Shown here: piece by piece, positions 14,684 to 22,015 of the stretch | Layout: every line of letters starts with the position of its first letter | How positions within the stretch are numbered: position 1 is the first letter of the stretch | Source: DASQGA01 sp035535315 | Lineage (GTDB): Bacteria; Actinomycetota; Thermoleophilia; Gaiellales; Gaiellaceae | Assembly (NCBI GenBank): GCA_035535315.1 | Contig: DATLQD010000122.1 | Span: 1 to 41,093 of the forward strand | Direction: 5' to 3' | Length of the DNA stretch: 41,093 bases | Notes under the pieces: model-generated | What the model was told of the DNA's origin: nothing | Database searches by the model: none | What the model saw: only the letters and a program-made list of their open reading frames with translations | Made by a program: the position numbers and the translations under genes

Positions 14684-15381
14684 GCACGAGCGCCGGTCTC
14701 GGAGATCCGCTTCCGGACTTTGCCCTGCCCGACCTCGACGGCAGGATCTGGACGCGGGCGGATCTCCTCGGCTCGCCCTCGGTCCTCTTCTGCTTCGCCA
14801 CCTGGTGAACGTGCCGCGAGCAGCTGCCCGGGTGGCAGCGGGCGTGGGAGGATCGGAAGAGAGCGTTCCACCTGCTCGCCGTGGCCCAGGACGTCCAGGG
14901 TGAGGAGCGCGTGCGCCCCCTTTGCGAGGCGCACGGGGTGCGCTTCCCGGTGCTCGTCGACCGTGCGAGCGATCTCGGCCGCCTGCTCGGCTTCCGCATC
15001 GTGCCGAGCGGGTTCTTCGTCGACGCCGAGGCGACCGTTCGCTACCGGCAGGTGGACGACTTCGACGTCGCCGACCCCCGCGTGCGCTGGAATCTCGAGA
15101 ACTTTCTCGCCGGCAAACCGACCGAGCCATCCGGCGAGGACGGGCGCATGGACTCTGCCGCCCTCGAGCGTTTCGCCGAGGGCGTCCAGCTCTACGCCGC
15201 CGGCCGGGAAAACCAGGCGATCGCAGTCTGGCGCGCCGCGCTCGAGCTCGACCCGGACAACTTCGTTATCCGCTCGCAGATCTGGGCGGCCGAGCACCCC
15301 GAGCACTTCTGGCCGGTGGTCGACCGCGAATGGCAGGAGCTCCAGCTCGTGAAGGAGGGCTATGACAAGCCGCTCCCGTGA
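14680..15381 (+). CDS. TlpA/AhpC-like redoxin, candidate selenoprotein (in-frame TGA = Sec43)
   Basis: From ATG 14680 (overlapping the permease stop as ATGA) one frame encodes 233 residues if TGA 14806-14808 is read as selenocysteine. Before the TGA is a redoxin N-terminus (GDPLPDFALPDLDGRIWTRA, then SVLFCFATW). After it is TCREQLPGWQRAW, then LLAVAQDVQG, GVRFPVLVDRA and FRIVPSGFFVDAEA, the usual thioredoxin-fold strands with cis-Pro. The TGA falls where TlpA-like proteins have the nucleophilic Cys (ATWCxxCREELP); here the motif is U-T-C. A bacterial-SECIS-like hairpin follows. The C-terminal ~75 residues form one TPR-like repeat (FAEGVQLYAAGRENQAIAVW) with EHFWPVVDREWQ. The 3' end overlaps the next gene by 20 nt. 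A nonsense mutation is the alternative, but the downstream frame is fully conserved-looking. Confidence 0.8.
14806..14839 (+). promoter_or_regulatory. Sec codon TGA and bacterial SECIS-like hairpin
   Basis: TGA 14806-14808 is followed after 14 nt by GCTGCC (14823-14828), loop CGGGT (14829-14833) and GGCAGC (14834-14839), a perfect 6-bp stem. The apical loop begins 20 nt after the TGA, is 5 nt long and has G at its second position. These values fit the published general rules for bacterial SECIS elements: a short apical loop with a G in its first two positions, located roughly 16-37 nt after UGA. Confidence 0.7.
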
Positions 15382-16639
15382 CGCTGTCGCCTCGCCGCCC
15401 AGCCTGTGCGAGCGTGCGAATGCCGAGGTCCTCGAGCGCCTCTGGGCTTCCGAGCCGGTGCTCGTGGACGTGCGGCCGGCTCTCGACGTGGTTCCCGGCA
15501 TGACGCCGGAGACGGTGCTCACCTCGGGGGCCCCACTCGCGTGGGACGGCTACTACGGCGGCCAGCGCTCCGGGCTCATCGGCGGCGCGCTCTACGAGGG
15601 ACTCGCCGTGGACGCGGAGGAAGCGGACGCCCTCATCCGCGCCGGGAAGATACGCATCGCAACGTGCAGCGAGCACGGGTGCGTCGGCTCGCTCGCCGGG
15701 ATCTATACGGCCTCGATGCCGGTGTTCGTCGTCGAGAACGCCAAAGGCGGAAACCGCGCTTTCTGCAACCTCTTCGAGGGCCCCTCCCCCGCGCGGCTCA
15801 ACTACGGCGTCTACAACGAGACCGTGCGCACGAGCCTCGGGTTCATCGGCGCGGTCATCGGGCCGGTTCTGGGCGAGGCCGTGCGGCGCGCAGGCGGTGT
15901 CCCCCTGCGGCCGATCGTCCGCCGCGCGCTCCATATGGGCGACGAGCTCCACAGCCGCAACACCGCCGCGACCCTCCTCTTCACGCGCGAGCTCTTTCCA
16001 ACCCTGCTCGAACTCGCGGACGAGCGGCGCGACGAAGTGCAGCAGACGCTCGAGTACCTGGGCTCGAGCGACTACTTCTTCCTCCGTCTGTCGATGGCCT
16101 CGTCGAAGGCGACCGCTGACGCAGCCCATGGCGTCGAGGGCTCGAGCATCGTGAGCGCGATGACCTTCAGCTGCCGGACCTTCGCCATCCGCGTGAGTGG
16201 GCTCGGGGACACCTGGTTCGAAGCGCCGATGCCGCCGATGGAGCCGAAGCTCTTCGATGGCTACACCGGCGACGACATCGAGTACATGGGGGGCGAGAGC
16301 ATCATCAACGAGACGGTCGGGCTGGGCGGGTTCGCGCAGGCCGCGGCGTTTCCGCTCCAGGAGTACCAGGGCGGCTCTGCAGAGCGTATGGTCGAGACGA
16401 ACCTCGAGATGTACGAGATCACGGCCGGCGAGCACCCCGAGTTCAAGATCCCGTTCCTGGGCTTCCGGGGAGTGCCGACCGGCATCGACGTCTATCGGGT
16501 GGTCGACACCGGCATCGCGCCGGCCATGGACATCGGCGTCGCGGGGCGCGGCGGCGGGCAGATCGGCGCCGGAGTCCTCCGTGCGCCGCTAGCGTGCTTC
16601 GAGGAAGCTGTAACCGAGCACAGGCGGAGGTATCCGTAG
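15362..16639 (+). CDS. DUF1116 protein (YlbE/AllG-like)
   Basis: The 425-aa product matches the DUF1116 family. Recognisable blocks are ANAEVLERLWASEPVLVDV, ALDVVPGMTPETVLTSGAP, GGQRSGLIGGALYEGLA, MPVFVVENAKGGNRAFCN, LNYGVYNETV and ALHMGDELHSRNTA. E. coli YlbE (AllG) works with FdrA (AllF) and YlbF (AllH) in oxamate carbamoyltransferase of allantoin breakdown. No FdrA or DUF2877 partner lies nearby here, so this copy is an orphan. ATG 15362 overlaps the redoxin gene by 20 nt, and its TAG overlaps the next GTG by one base. The genomic setting (ureohydrolase, creatininase family, permease) supports a role in degrading a ureido or guanidino nitrogen compound. Biochemical activity is unknown. Confidence 0.87.
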   Translation: MTSRSRDAVASPPSLCERANAEVLERLWASEPVLVDVRPALDVVPGMTPETVLTSGAPLAWDGYYGGQRSGLIGGALYEGLAVDAEEADALIRAGKIRIATCSEHGCVGSLAGIYTASMPVFVVENAKGGNRAFCNLFEGPSPARLNYGVYNETVRTSLGFIGAVIGPVLGEAVRRAGGVPLRPIVRRALHMGDELHSRNTAATLLFTRELFPTLLELADERRDEVQQTLEYLGSSDYFFLRLSMASSKATADAAHGVEGSSIVSAMTFSCRTFAIRVSGLGDTWFEAPMPPMEPKLFDGYTGDDIEYMGGESIINETVGLGGFAQAAAFPLQEYQGGSAERMVETNLEMYEITAGEHPEFKIPFLGFRGVPTGIDVYRVVDTGIAPAMDIGVAGRGGGQIGAGVLRAPLACFEEAVTEHRRRYP

Positions 16640-17403
16640 TGCCTGTCGAGAATCTGGAATACGTCGAGCGGGCCCTGAGCCTTGTGGAGCAAGCGCGCGA
16701 GCGCGGGCTCGAGCTTCGTATCCTCGGCTCGCTCGCCTACCGTCTCCACTGCCCCGCGAACATCGAGCTCTTCGAGCAGATGCAGCGGGATCTGACGGAC
16801 GTGGACCTGGCCGCGCGGAGCGACCAGCGACGGGACGTGCGCGCATGGCTCGAAAGCCTGGGCTTCGTAGTCGACCAGGACCTCCTGGTCGCCACCGAGG
16901 GCAAGCGCTACTGCTTCGGCGACCCGCAGTCCAGCCTCTTCGTGGACATCTTTTTCGACGAGCTCTACTTCTGCCATCCAATCCCACTCCGCGATCGCCT
17001 GAAGCTCGACTACCCGACGATCACCCCGACTGACCTCCTGCTTGAAAAGACGCAGATCGTCGAAATCAACCCGAAGGACATCAAGGACTCGCTCGTCCTC
17101 CTGCTCGAGCATCCGCTCGATGCGAGCGGCGAGGACGCCATCGACCACACCTACGTCGCCAAGCTGCTCGGAGCCGACTGGGGCTTCTACTACACGGTCA
17201 CGACGAACCTCGCCAGACTCCGCCGCCACCTTGGTGACGGAGAGCTCTCCGCTCAGCAGGCGCGCATCGTCGAGGAGCGGATCGACGGTCTCGAGCGCGC
17301 GATCGAGGAGGAGCCGAAGACGAGCAAATGGAAGCTGAGAGCCCGCATCGGAGCCCGCAAGCGGTGGTATCAGGAAGTCGCAGAGAAGAGCGAGACGTTC
17401 TAG
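16639..17403 (+). CDS. Nucleotidyltransferase-fold-like protein
   Basis: The 254-aa product starts at GTG 16639, one base into the preceding stop, with SD GGAGG 8 nt upstream. The N-terminal part shows a nucleotidyltransferase-like pattern: LELRILGSLAYRLHCP (G-S motif) followed by LTDVDLAARSD (D-x-D), then SSLFVDIFFDELYF and LKLDYPTITPTDLLLEKTQI with INPKDIKD. This resembles MNT or AbiEii-like nucleotidyltransferases, which transfer NMP to a protein or small molecule. The C-terminal ~90 residues are helical and end in a basic segment (WKLRARIGARKRWYQEV). A third catalytic acid could be Asp in FVDIFFD. It lies in the operon downstream of DUF1116. The fold call is moderate and the substrate unknown. 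Confidence 0.65.
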   Translation: MPVENLEYVERALSLVEQARERGLELRILGSLAYRLHCPANIELFEQMQRDLTDVDLAARSDQRRDVRAWLESLGFVVDQDLLVATEGKRYCFGDPQSSLFVDIFFDELYFCHPIPLRDRLKLDYPTITPTDLLLEKTQIVEINPKDIKDSLVLLLEHPLDASGEDAIDHTYVAKLLGADWGFYYTVTTNLARLRRHLGDGELSAQQARIVEERIDGLERAIEEEPKTSKWKLRARIGARKRWYQEVAEKSETF

Positions 17404-17867
17404 ACGGCGCGCTCGCGCGCGAGCTGCTCGACGCCCGCCTGGTCGCCAACCTCGCGACGATCGACCGCGACGGCGCCGTCCATTTAGTCGGCATGTGGTT
17501 TCTCTGGGACGGTGAGGCGCTGCTCCTACCCACGAGCCGCACGACCCGCAAGGCGAGAAACATCGCCAGGGATCCCCGGGTGACGGTCATGATCGACGAC
17601 TCTCGCGGCGGCTTCGACCTGCGCGGGATCACGCTCATCGGCCGTGCGGAGCTGCGCGAGGGCGAAGAAGCAGTCGCCACGAACCGGCGGATCCATCTCA
17701 AGTACGTGACCGAGCCTGGACGCGAGCTCGAGCCCGTCGACCGGTATCTGGCTACCGACAACGTCACGATCCGGCTGGTGCCGGAGCGCGTCAGCGCCTG
17801 GAACCTCCGCGACACGGATCAGGGCCGCGCCCTCCTCGAGACGAAGGAGTTTCACCCGCTCGACTAG
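17328..17867 (+). CDS. Pyridoxamine 5'-phosphate oxidase-like (F420/FMN split-barrel) protein
   Basis: The split-barrel core is clear: ELLDARLVANLATIDRDGAV, VGMWFLWDGEALLLPTSRTT, KARNIARDPRVTVMIDD, RGITLIGRAELREGEEAV and NVTIRLVPERVSAWNL. Such proteins bind FMN, F420 or haem and reduce or oxidise small molecules; in actinobacteria F420-binding members are common. ATG 17328 would overlap the preceding gene by 76 nt; in-frame GTG 17364 would reduce the overlap to 40 nt. No good SD supports either. It is the last gene of the plus-strand operon and is convergent with the creatininase-family gene 8 nt away. Confidence 0.8.
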   Translation: MEAESPHRSPQAVVSGSRREERDVLDGALARELLDARLVANLATIDRDGAVHLVGMWFLWDGEALLLPTSRTTRKARNIARDPRVTVMIDDSRGGFDLRGITLIGRAELREGEEAVATNRRIHLKYVTEPGRELEPVDRYLATDNVTIRLVPERVSAWNLRDTDQGRALLETKEFHPLD

Positions 17868-17875
17868 CGGGACGG

Positions 17876-18625
17876 CTAGAGCTCGGGCGGCACCTCGACC
17901 CGCGCGCGTTCGAAGCGCTCGGCGAGCGCCGTCACGACGGCGTCGAAGAGAGCGGCGCCCTTGTCTTCGCTCGCACGGCTGGGTGCTCCTGTCAGCCCTT
18001 CGCGGCTCGTCTCGGCGACGGTGTAGCTCAACACCAGCTCGCCGGTGCGGTCCTCATCGTCGCGGATTGCCTCCCGGTCGACCAGGTCGGGGCGCAGAAA
18101 CAGCATTAGCGACGTCTCGGCGGCGTGTGCATGCCAGTCGTCCGCATCCGACGTCACCTCGCCGGCGATCTCGGGTGTGAGCTCGTACCAGCTGACGAGC
18201 CCGGCGCGGAGCTCGCCCGCGGCGCGGATCTCGTCGACCGCCACTCGAAGCGGCGCCGCGTTTCCCACGTGAGCGTTTACGAGCAGAAGGCGGCTGAACC
18301 CGCTTGTCCTTACCCAGCGCGCGAGCTCGACGACAACCTCGATGAGAAGACGGGGCGGCAGCGAGAAGGTTCCCGGCCAGGCTGTCGTATGCGCCTGAGA
18401 GGAGCCGGCCCAGAGCGTGGGGAGGAGGGGTACGCCCGTCCGCGCCGAGGCCGCCCGAGAGACGGCTGTCGCGATCTCTGAGTCGGTTGAGGCGGGAAGG
18501 TGAGGCCCGTGCTGCTCGACGGCGGCCACCGGGAGCACGCACAGGGTCTCGCCTCCCTCAACGATCCTGGCGAGCGCCGGCCAGGTCAGGTCTTCCACAC
18601 AGACTGGGGCGTCGTGCACGGGCAC
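17876..18625 (-). CDS. Creatininase-family amidohydrolase
   Basis: This 249-aa enzyme has the creatinine amidohydrolase fold signatures: LCVLPVAAVEQHGPHLPAST (Glu and His metal ligands), TDSEIA (Asp ligand), WAGSSQAHTTAWPGTFSLPP, LLLVNAHVGNAAPLR (usually N-x-H-G-G-N; here NAHVGN) and DDWHAHAAETSLML (H-A-A-E metal-binding motif). The family opens cyclic amides (creatinine, and related formamide or lactam substrates) with Zn/Mn. GTG 18625 is 6 nt after the stop of the regulator gene, so it is co-transcribed with it. In the cluster it would feed a guanidino or ureido product to the ureohydrolase; creatinine itself is only one possible substrate. Confidence 0.87.
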   Translation of the reverse strand: MPVHDAPVCVEDLTWPALARIVEGGETLCVLPVAAVEQHGPHLPASTDSEIATAVSRAASARTGVPLLPTLWAGSSQAHTTAWPGTFSLPPRLLIEVVVELARWVRTSGFSRLLLVNAHVGNAAPLRVAVDEIRAAGELRAGLVSWYELTPEIAGEVTSDADDWHAHAAETSLMLFLRPDLVDREAIRDDEDRTGELVLSYTVAETSREGLTGAPSRASEDKGAALFDAVVTALAERFERARVEVPPEL

Positions 18626-18631
18626 GCGCGA

Positions 18632-19477
18632 CTACGGCAGGGCGCCCACGAGCGCCTCGACCCCTTCGTTGAACGTCCAAGTGGCCGACAGGGCGTCGGT
18701 GTCGGTTGGGGATACCTCTAGGCGGAATTGCATGATGTCGCCGCGATACTCGACGCGGGCCACCTCGAAGGGCGCCGTGCCATCGAGAGTTCGCCGGTAC
18801 TCCGTACAGAAGACGAGGAAGACGGCGGAGCGGTGCGGGATCGCGAAGCGATCAGCTTCGAACTGGCCGCACTGGCTCGTCTCGATCGCGAGGCGGGAGC
18901 GTTCGAGCTCGATACCGTGCTGAGCCAGCGTGAGGTCCGAGGGGAGGCTTCGGCCTACGTGAGCCGCGTCGACGAGCCACGAGGCCTCATGGCGGTGGAA
19001 GAACGAGTAACTGATTGCGAGCGGGACTTCGCGGAGTGAGAGGAGCGTCGTCAGGCGTGCCACGTCCTCGTCGGGTTCGGCCTCGAGAGCTTCCGAGATG
19101 CTGCGCTCGACCTTGATCGTCCGTTTGTCGAGCACCTGCACGGCGACGTCGGCGCCACGCGGCGTGGCGAGGAGCCGGGAGAGCCCACCCGCGCGATAGT
19201 CGAGCTTGGGATGTGCGACGAAGGTGCCGCGCCCGCGGACGCGGATAATCTGCCGATCGTCCTCGAGGATCGCCAGCGCCTGCCGGACGACGACCCGGCT
19301 GACGCGGAAGCGGCGTGCGAGCTCGGGCTCGGAGGGCAGCTGGACGCCGGCACTCCAGACGCCGGACTCAATTTGCTGTTTCAGGGACTCCTGAAGCTGA
19401 TAGTACAAGGGGACAAAGCTGTGCCGATCGAGCTGGCGTTCCCAGAAAGCAGGCGGGCTAGTGTCCTCGGCGCGCAT
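18632..19477 (-). CDS. GntR-family (HutC/UTRA) transcriptional regulator
   Basis: The 281-aa product has an N-terminal winged helix (~20-90: LYYQLQESLKQQIESGVW, LPSEPELARRFRVSRVVVR, IIRVRGRGTFVAHPKL) and a C-terminal UTRA ligand-binding domain (~100-275) ending RLEVSPTDTDALSATWTFNE. HutC-type regulators are usually repressors released by a pathway metabolite. It is the upstream gene of the pair with the creatininase-family gene. Its own promoter appears leaderless (TATACT, 6 nt, ATG). A HutC-like palindrome lies in the divergent promoter at 10537-10548, suggesting it controls the whole 9.3-18.6 kb cluster. Confidence 0.9.
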   Translation of the reverse strand: MRAEDTSPPAFWERQLDRHSFVPLYYQLQESLKQQIESGVWSAGVQLPSEPELARRFRVSRVVVRQALAILEDDRQIIRVRGRGTFVAHPKLDYRAGGLSRLLATPRGADVAVQVLDKRTIKVERSISEALEAEPDEDVARLTTLLSLREVPLAISYSFFHRHEASWLVDAAHVGRSLPSDLTLAQHGIELERSRLAIETSQCGQFEADRFAIPHRSAVFLVFCTEYRRTLDGTAPFEVARVEYRGDIMQFRLEVSPTDTDALSATWTFNEGVEALVGALP

Positions 19478-19483
19478 CGAACA

Positions 19484-19489
19484 AGTATA
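19484..19489 (-). promoter_or_regulatory. Leaderless -10 box of the GntR gene
   Basis: On the minus strand TATACT is followed by 6 nt (tgttcg) and ATG 19477. It overlaps an ACA-N6-TGT palindrome (19481-19492) that could be an autoregulatory operator. Confidence 0.5.
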
Positions 19490-19612
19490 TGTCTCGACCC
19501 CGGTCGACTTGCGCCCCCGCCTCGGTCGCTACCACGCCTCCGTGCCCAAGGAGTTGCCGCCCGTCGCTTGCGAGCTCAGACTCCTCGGCCGGGTGATGCT
19601 GAGCGGTCCGAA

Positions 19613-19867
19613 ATGCGGAAAACTACGGGTCCAGTCTCCCTCGGCGCCTTTCGCATCCTGGTCAGCCCCTCCCGGCTCGCGCCCGAGCTCGGAGGCGCGC
19701 TCGGCCGCGCCGGCTGCCAAGCGCAGGACGGGGGTGAGGGTGTGCTCCTCGTCGAGGCCCAGGCGCCGACACGCGAGCAAGCCGAGCGCGAGCTTCGCCT
19801 CTACGTGGCGAGCTGGCTCGCTCTGAACGAGGGGGCCGAGGTCGAGATCGACGCCGAGCCCGACTAG
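19613..19867 (+). CDS. Small conserved protein, paralogue 3 of a ~70-aa family
   Basis: The 84-aa product starts at ATG 19613. After a short leader it has FRILVSPSRLAPELGGALGR ending in GC, a strand (GVLLVEAQAP) and a helix with AERELRLYVASWLAL, matching the layout and key residues (Cys after helix 1, EL-x-LY-x-x-x-W) of the genes at 2049 and 2700. The acidic tail EVEIDAEPD resembles the ends of the other two. Its 3' end overlaps the convergent GGDEF/HD-GYP gene by 4 bp. Function unknown. Confidence 0.65.
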   Translation: MRKTTGPVSLGAFRILVSPSRLAPELGGALGRAGCQAQDGGEGVLLVEAQAPTREQAERELRLYVASWLALNEGAEVEIDAEPD

Positions 19868-21693
19868 GCGCTCTGGACGGCGATCGGCGCGCTGCCGTGC
19901 TCCTCGGTGAGGACCGCAGCGACGATAGTCGGATCGAACTGGGTCCCCGCGCACCGGCCGAGCTCCGCAAGTGCCTGAGCGGGGGAGAGCCGTGTGCCGT
20001 AGACGCGTTCGGTCGTCATTGCGTCGTAGGCATCCGCCACGAAGATGATCCGGGCTCCGAGGGGGATCGTCTCGCCCGCCAGGCCTTCGGGGTAGCCCTG
20101 CCCGTCCCAGCGCTCGTGGTGGTGCAGGACCCAGGTCGTAATCGGCTCGACTCCGAGGGATTGCAGCATGCGGAAGCCGATCTGGGGGTGCCGCTCGAGG
20201 ACGAGGCGCTCTGAGTCCGAGAGCGCGCCCGGCTTACGGAGGATCTCCTCGGGGATCGCGAGCTTGCCGAGATCATGCAGCCGGCCGGCGAGACGGACGA
20301 GCTGGATGTCCTCGGAGGAGAGCCCGAGGCGGGCGGCGATCTCCGCGGCAAGCTCACCGACCGCGTGCGAGTGGCTGCCCGTATAGGCGTCCCGCGCGTC
20401 GACGGCGTACGCAAGCGTCGCCGCAGCGCGGAGGCGAGCTTCCCGGTCGGGCCCCTCGGCGAGCTTGTGGAGCTCTGCGATGTCGACCGAGTCGGGCTGG
20501 AAGAGGCGCGCCCTGCCCTTGCCGGCACGTTTCGCCTCGTAGAGAGCTTTGTCCGCCGCCTGGACGAGCTCCCCTCGGTCGGAGGCATGGCGCGGGTAGG
20601 TCGCGATCCCGGCCGACACGCTCGTCTCCAGACCGGGCTCGAGCTTCGTTCCCGCCACCCGGGCTACGATCTTCTCGGCCGCTGCTATGGCGTCTCTCTC
20701 CTTGGTTCCCGTCATGACCAGGGCGAACTCGTCGCCGCCGATCCGGAACGCCTCCTCGCTCTGCCGGAGCTCGCCCGCCAGGCGTGCGAGCACGCGGTCT
20801 CCGACCGGGTGGCCGCGAATGTCGTTGATCTGCTTGAAGTCGTCGATGTCAAGAAGACAGAGGCTCACGGCGCTCCCGGTCTCGTCTGCCTCGGCGAGCA
20901 CCGCGTCGAGCCGGTCGTGGAAATGACCGTGGTTCCCTACGCCCGTCAGGGGGTCGATCGATGCGAGCCGCATCGCCTCGACGGCGCGGTGGACCGAGCG
21001 CTGGTAGAGCGCGATGGCGATCAGGGGTCCGGCCAGGGCCCCGGCGAGGAAAGGCGAACGCTGCCAGATCACCGCCAGCATGAGCGTGACCGACGCCATG
21101 ATCACGAAGGGAATTACGGTCCAGCGCACGTAGCCGTACGCGACCCGCTCGTAGCGCTCGCGGCCGCTCCTCGCGACCACCGCCGCCAGGAGCCCGACGT
21201 TCACGACGTAGAAGGCGAGCGAGCCAAGAGCCGCTTCCAGGATGAGACCCTGCAAGCCGTCAAACGGCACGACCGCGGTCGCGCCGCCCGCGGCGGCCGC
21301 AGCGAGCGCGTAGAGGGCTGTGTTGTAGACGACGCGGCTGGGAAGCTGACGGCGCCTGATGCACTCGACGAGCAGCATCGTCGTGAAAGCGAGCACCGTC
21401 GCGGCGGACCAGTCGTAGATGACCGCCGTCCCGACGATGAAGACGTTGGCAAGGGACGTCTCACTCTTGTCCTGGTACGCGTCCTCGATCGGGACCGGAA
21501 ACGCCTCGACGAAAGCCGCGGCTGCAAAGAGTGCGAGCAGGCCGAGAAGCTCCGCGGGGTCAGGCGCGGAGCGGGCGAACACCACCGTTGCCGCGAGCGC
21601 GACGGCGGCCCCCGCAAGTGCGACCGGGGCGATGATCGGCAGAAGCCAGATCGTCTCCCGGGGAACTCCGCGAAGGAGTGGCCTCAGGGGCAT
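19864..21693 (-). CDS. Membrane GGDEF + HD-GYP c-di-GMP enzyme
   Basis: The 609-aa product has an N-terminal ~225-residue membrane region (6-7 TM, MASE-like sensor). A GGDEF domain (~235-395) follows, with DPLTGVGNHGHFHDRLD, LCLLDIDDFKQIND and the active motif RIGGDEFALV. The inhibitory site has RQSE instead of RxxD. Next is an HD-GYP domain (~415-600) with AYTGSHSHAV, RLAGRLHDLGKLAIP, HHERWDGQGYPEGL and FVADAYDAMT. GGDEF makes c-di-GMP and HD-GYP degrades it, so the protein could switch between the two. All catalytic motifs look intact. A 31-aa membrane peptide gene lies just upstream. Confidence 0.93.
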   Translation of the reverse strand: MPLRPLLRGVPRETIWLLPIIAPVALAGAAVALAATVVFARSAPDPAELLGLLALFAAAAFVEAFPVPIEDAYQDKSETSLANVFIVGTAVIYDWSAATVLAFTTMLLVECIRRRQLPSRVVYNTALYALAAAAAGGATAVVPFDGLQGLILEAALGSLAFYVVNVGLLAAVVARSGRERYERVAYGYVRWTVIPFVIMASVTLMLAVIWQRSPFLAGALAGPLIAIALYQRSVHRAVEAMRLASIDPLTGVGNHGHFHDRLDAVLAEADETGSAVSLCLLDIDDFKQINDIRGHPVGDRVLARLAGELRQSEEAFRIGGDEFALVMTGTKERDAIAAAEKIVARVAGTKLEPGLETSVSAGIATYPRHASDRGELVQAADKALYEAKRAGKGRARLFQPDSVDIAELHKLAEGPDREARLRAAATLAYAVDARDAYTGSHSHAVGELAAEIAARLGLSSEDIQLVRLAGRLHDLGKLAIPEEILRKPGALSDSERLVLERHPQIGFRMLQSLGVEPITTWVLHHHERWDGQGYPEGLAGETIPLGARIIFVADAYDAMTTERVYGTRLSPAQALAELGRCAGTQFDPTIVAAVLTEEHGSAPIAVQSA

Positions 21694-21712
21694 GGGTCGG
21701 CCGGCTTCGCCC

Positions 21713-21808
21713 CTACGTCCAGGTCCAGCCGTCGAGCTGTCCGCCCACGACCGCGATCAACACGACGAGCGTCACTATGAGAATGCGTGTTCGCTTCCCG
21801 TGGAGCAT
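21713..21808 (-). CDS. 31-aa single-TM peptide upstream of the GGDEF/HD-GYP gene
   Basis: ATG 21808 is preceded by AAGGGGGT (6 nt), the same kind of SD as the gene at 565. The peptide has a basic start (MLHGKRTR), one hydrophobic helix (ILIVTLVVLIAVVGGQL) and a short Trp-containing end (DGWTWT). The stop is 19 nt upstream of the GGDEF/HD-GYP start, so the two are probably co-transcribed. It may be a small membrane regulator or a leader peptide. Short length limits confidence. Confidence 0.5.
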   Translation of the reverse strand: MLHGKRTRILIVTLVVLIAVVGGQLDGWTWT

Positions 21809-22003
21809 GTCGTTACCCCCTTGTCCGGCCGGGGGCCGCTCCCGGGCATTTATCTAGAGCAAAGGAAGTATTGCATCCGGCCGGGACACCCTGGCATCCC
21901 TCTAAATGGTGATTGGCGCGGCTCCGCCAGGTCTCGCAATTCCGCCAGAAATGCCCGAGGAACGTCCCGAAAGGGTGGACGCGCGGCGGCCTCTGAACCG
22001 GCC

Positions 22004-22009
22004 TACGAT
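22004..22009 (+). promoter_or_regulatory. Leaderless -10 box of the RhtA-like exporter gene
   Basis: TACGAT is followed by 6 nt (cgtcag) and ATG 22016; no SD is present. Confidence 0.5.
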
Positions 22010-22015
22010 CGTCAG

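Noticed and set aside
14806..14808. TGA as an ordinary nonsense mutation splitting the redoxin gene
   Set aside because: Position at the redox cysteine, an intact downstream frame, a SECIS-like hairpin at the right distance and coupled neighbours make recoding the better explanation. It is kept as the stated alternative.
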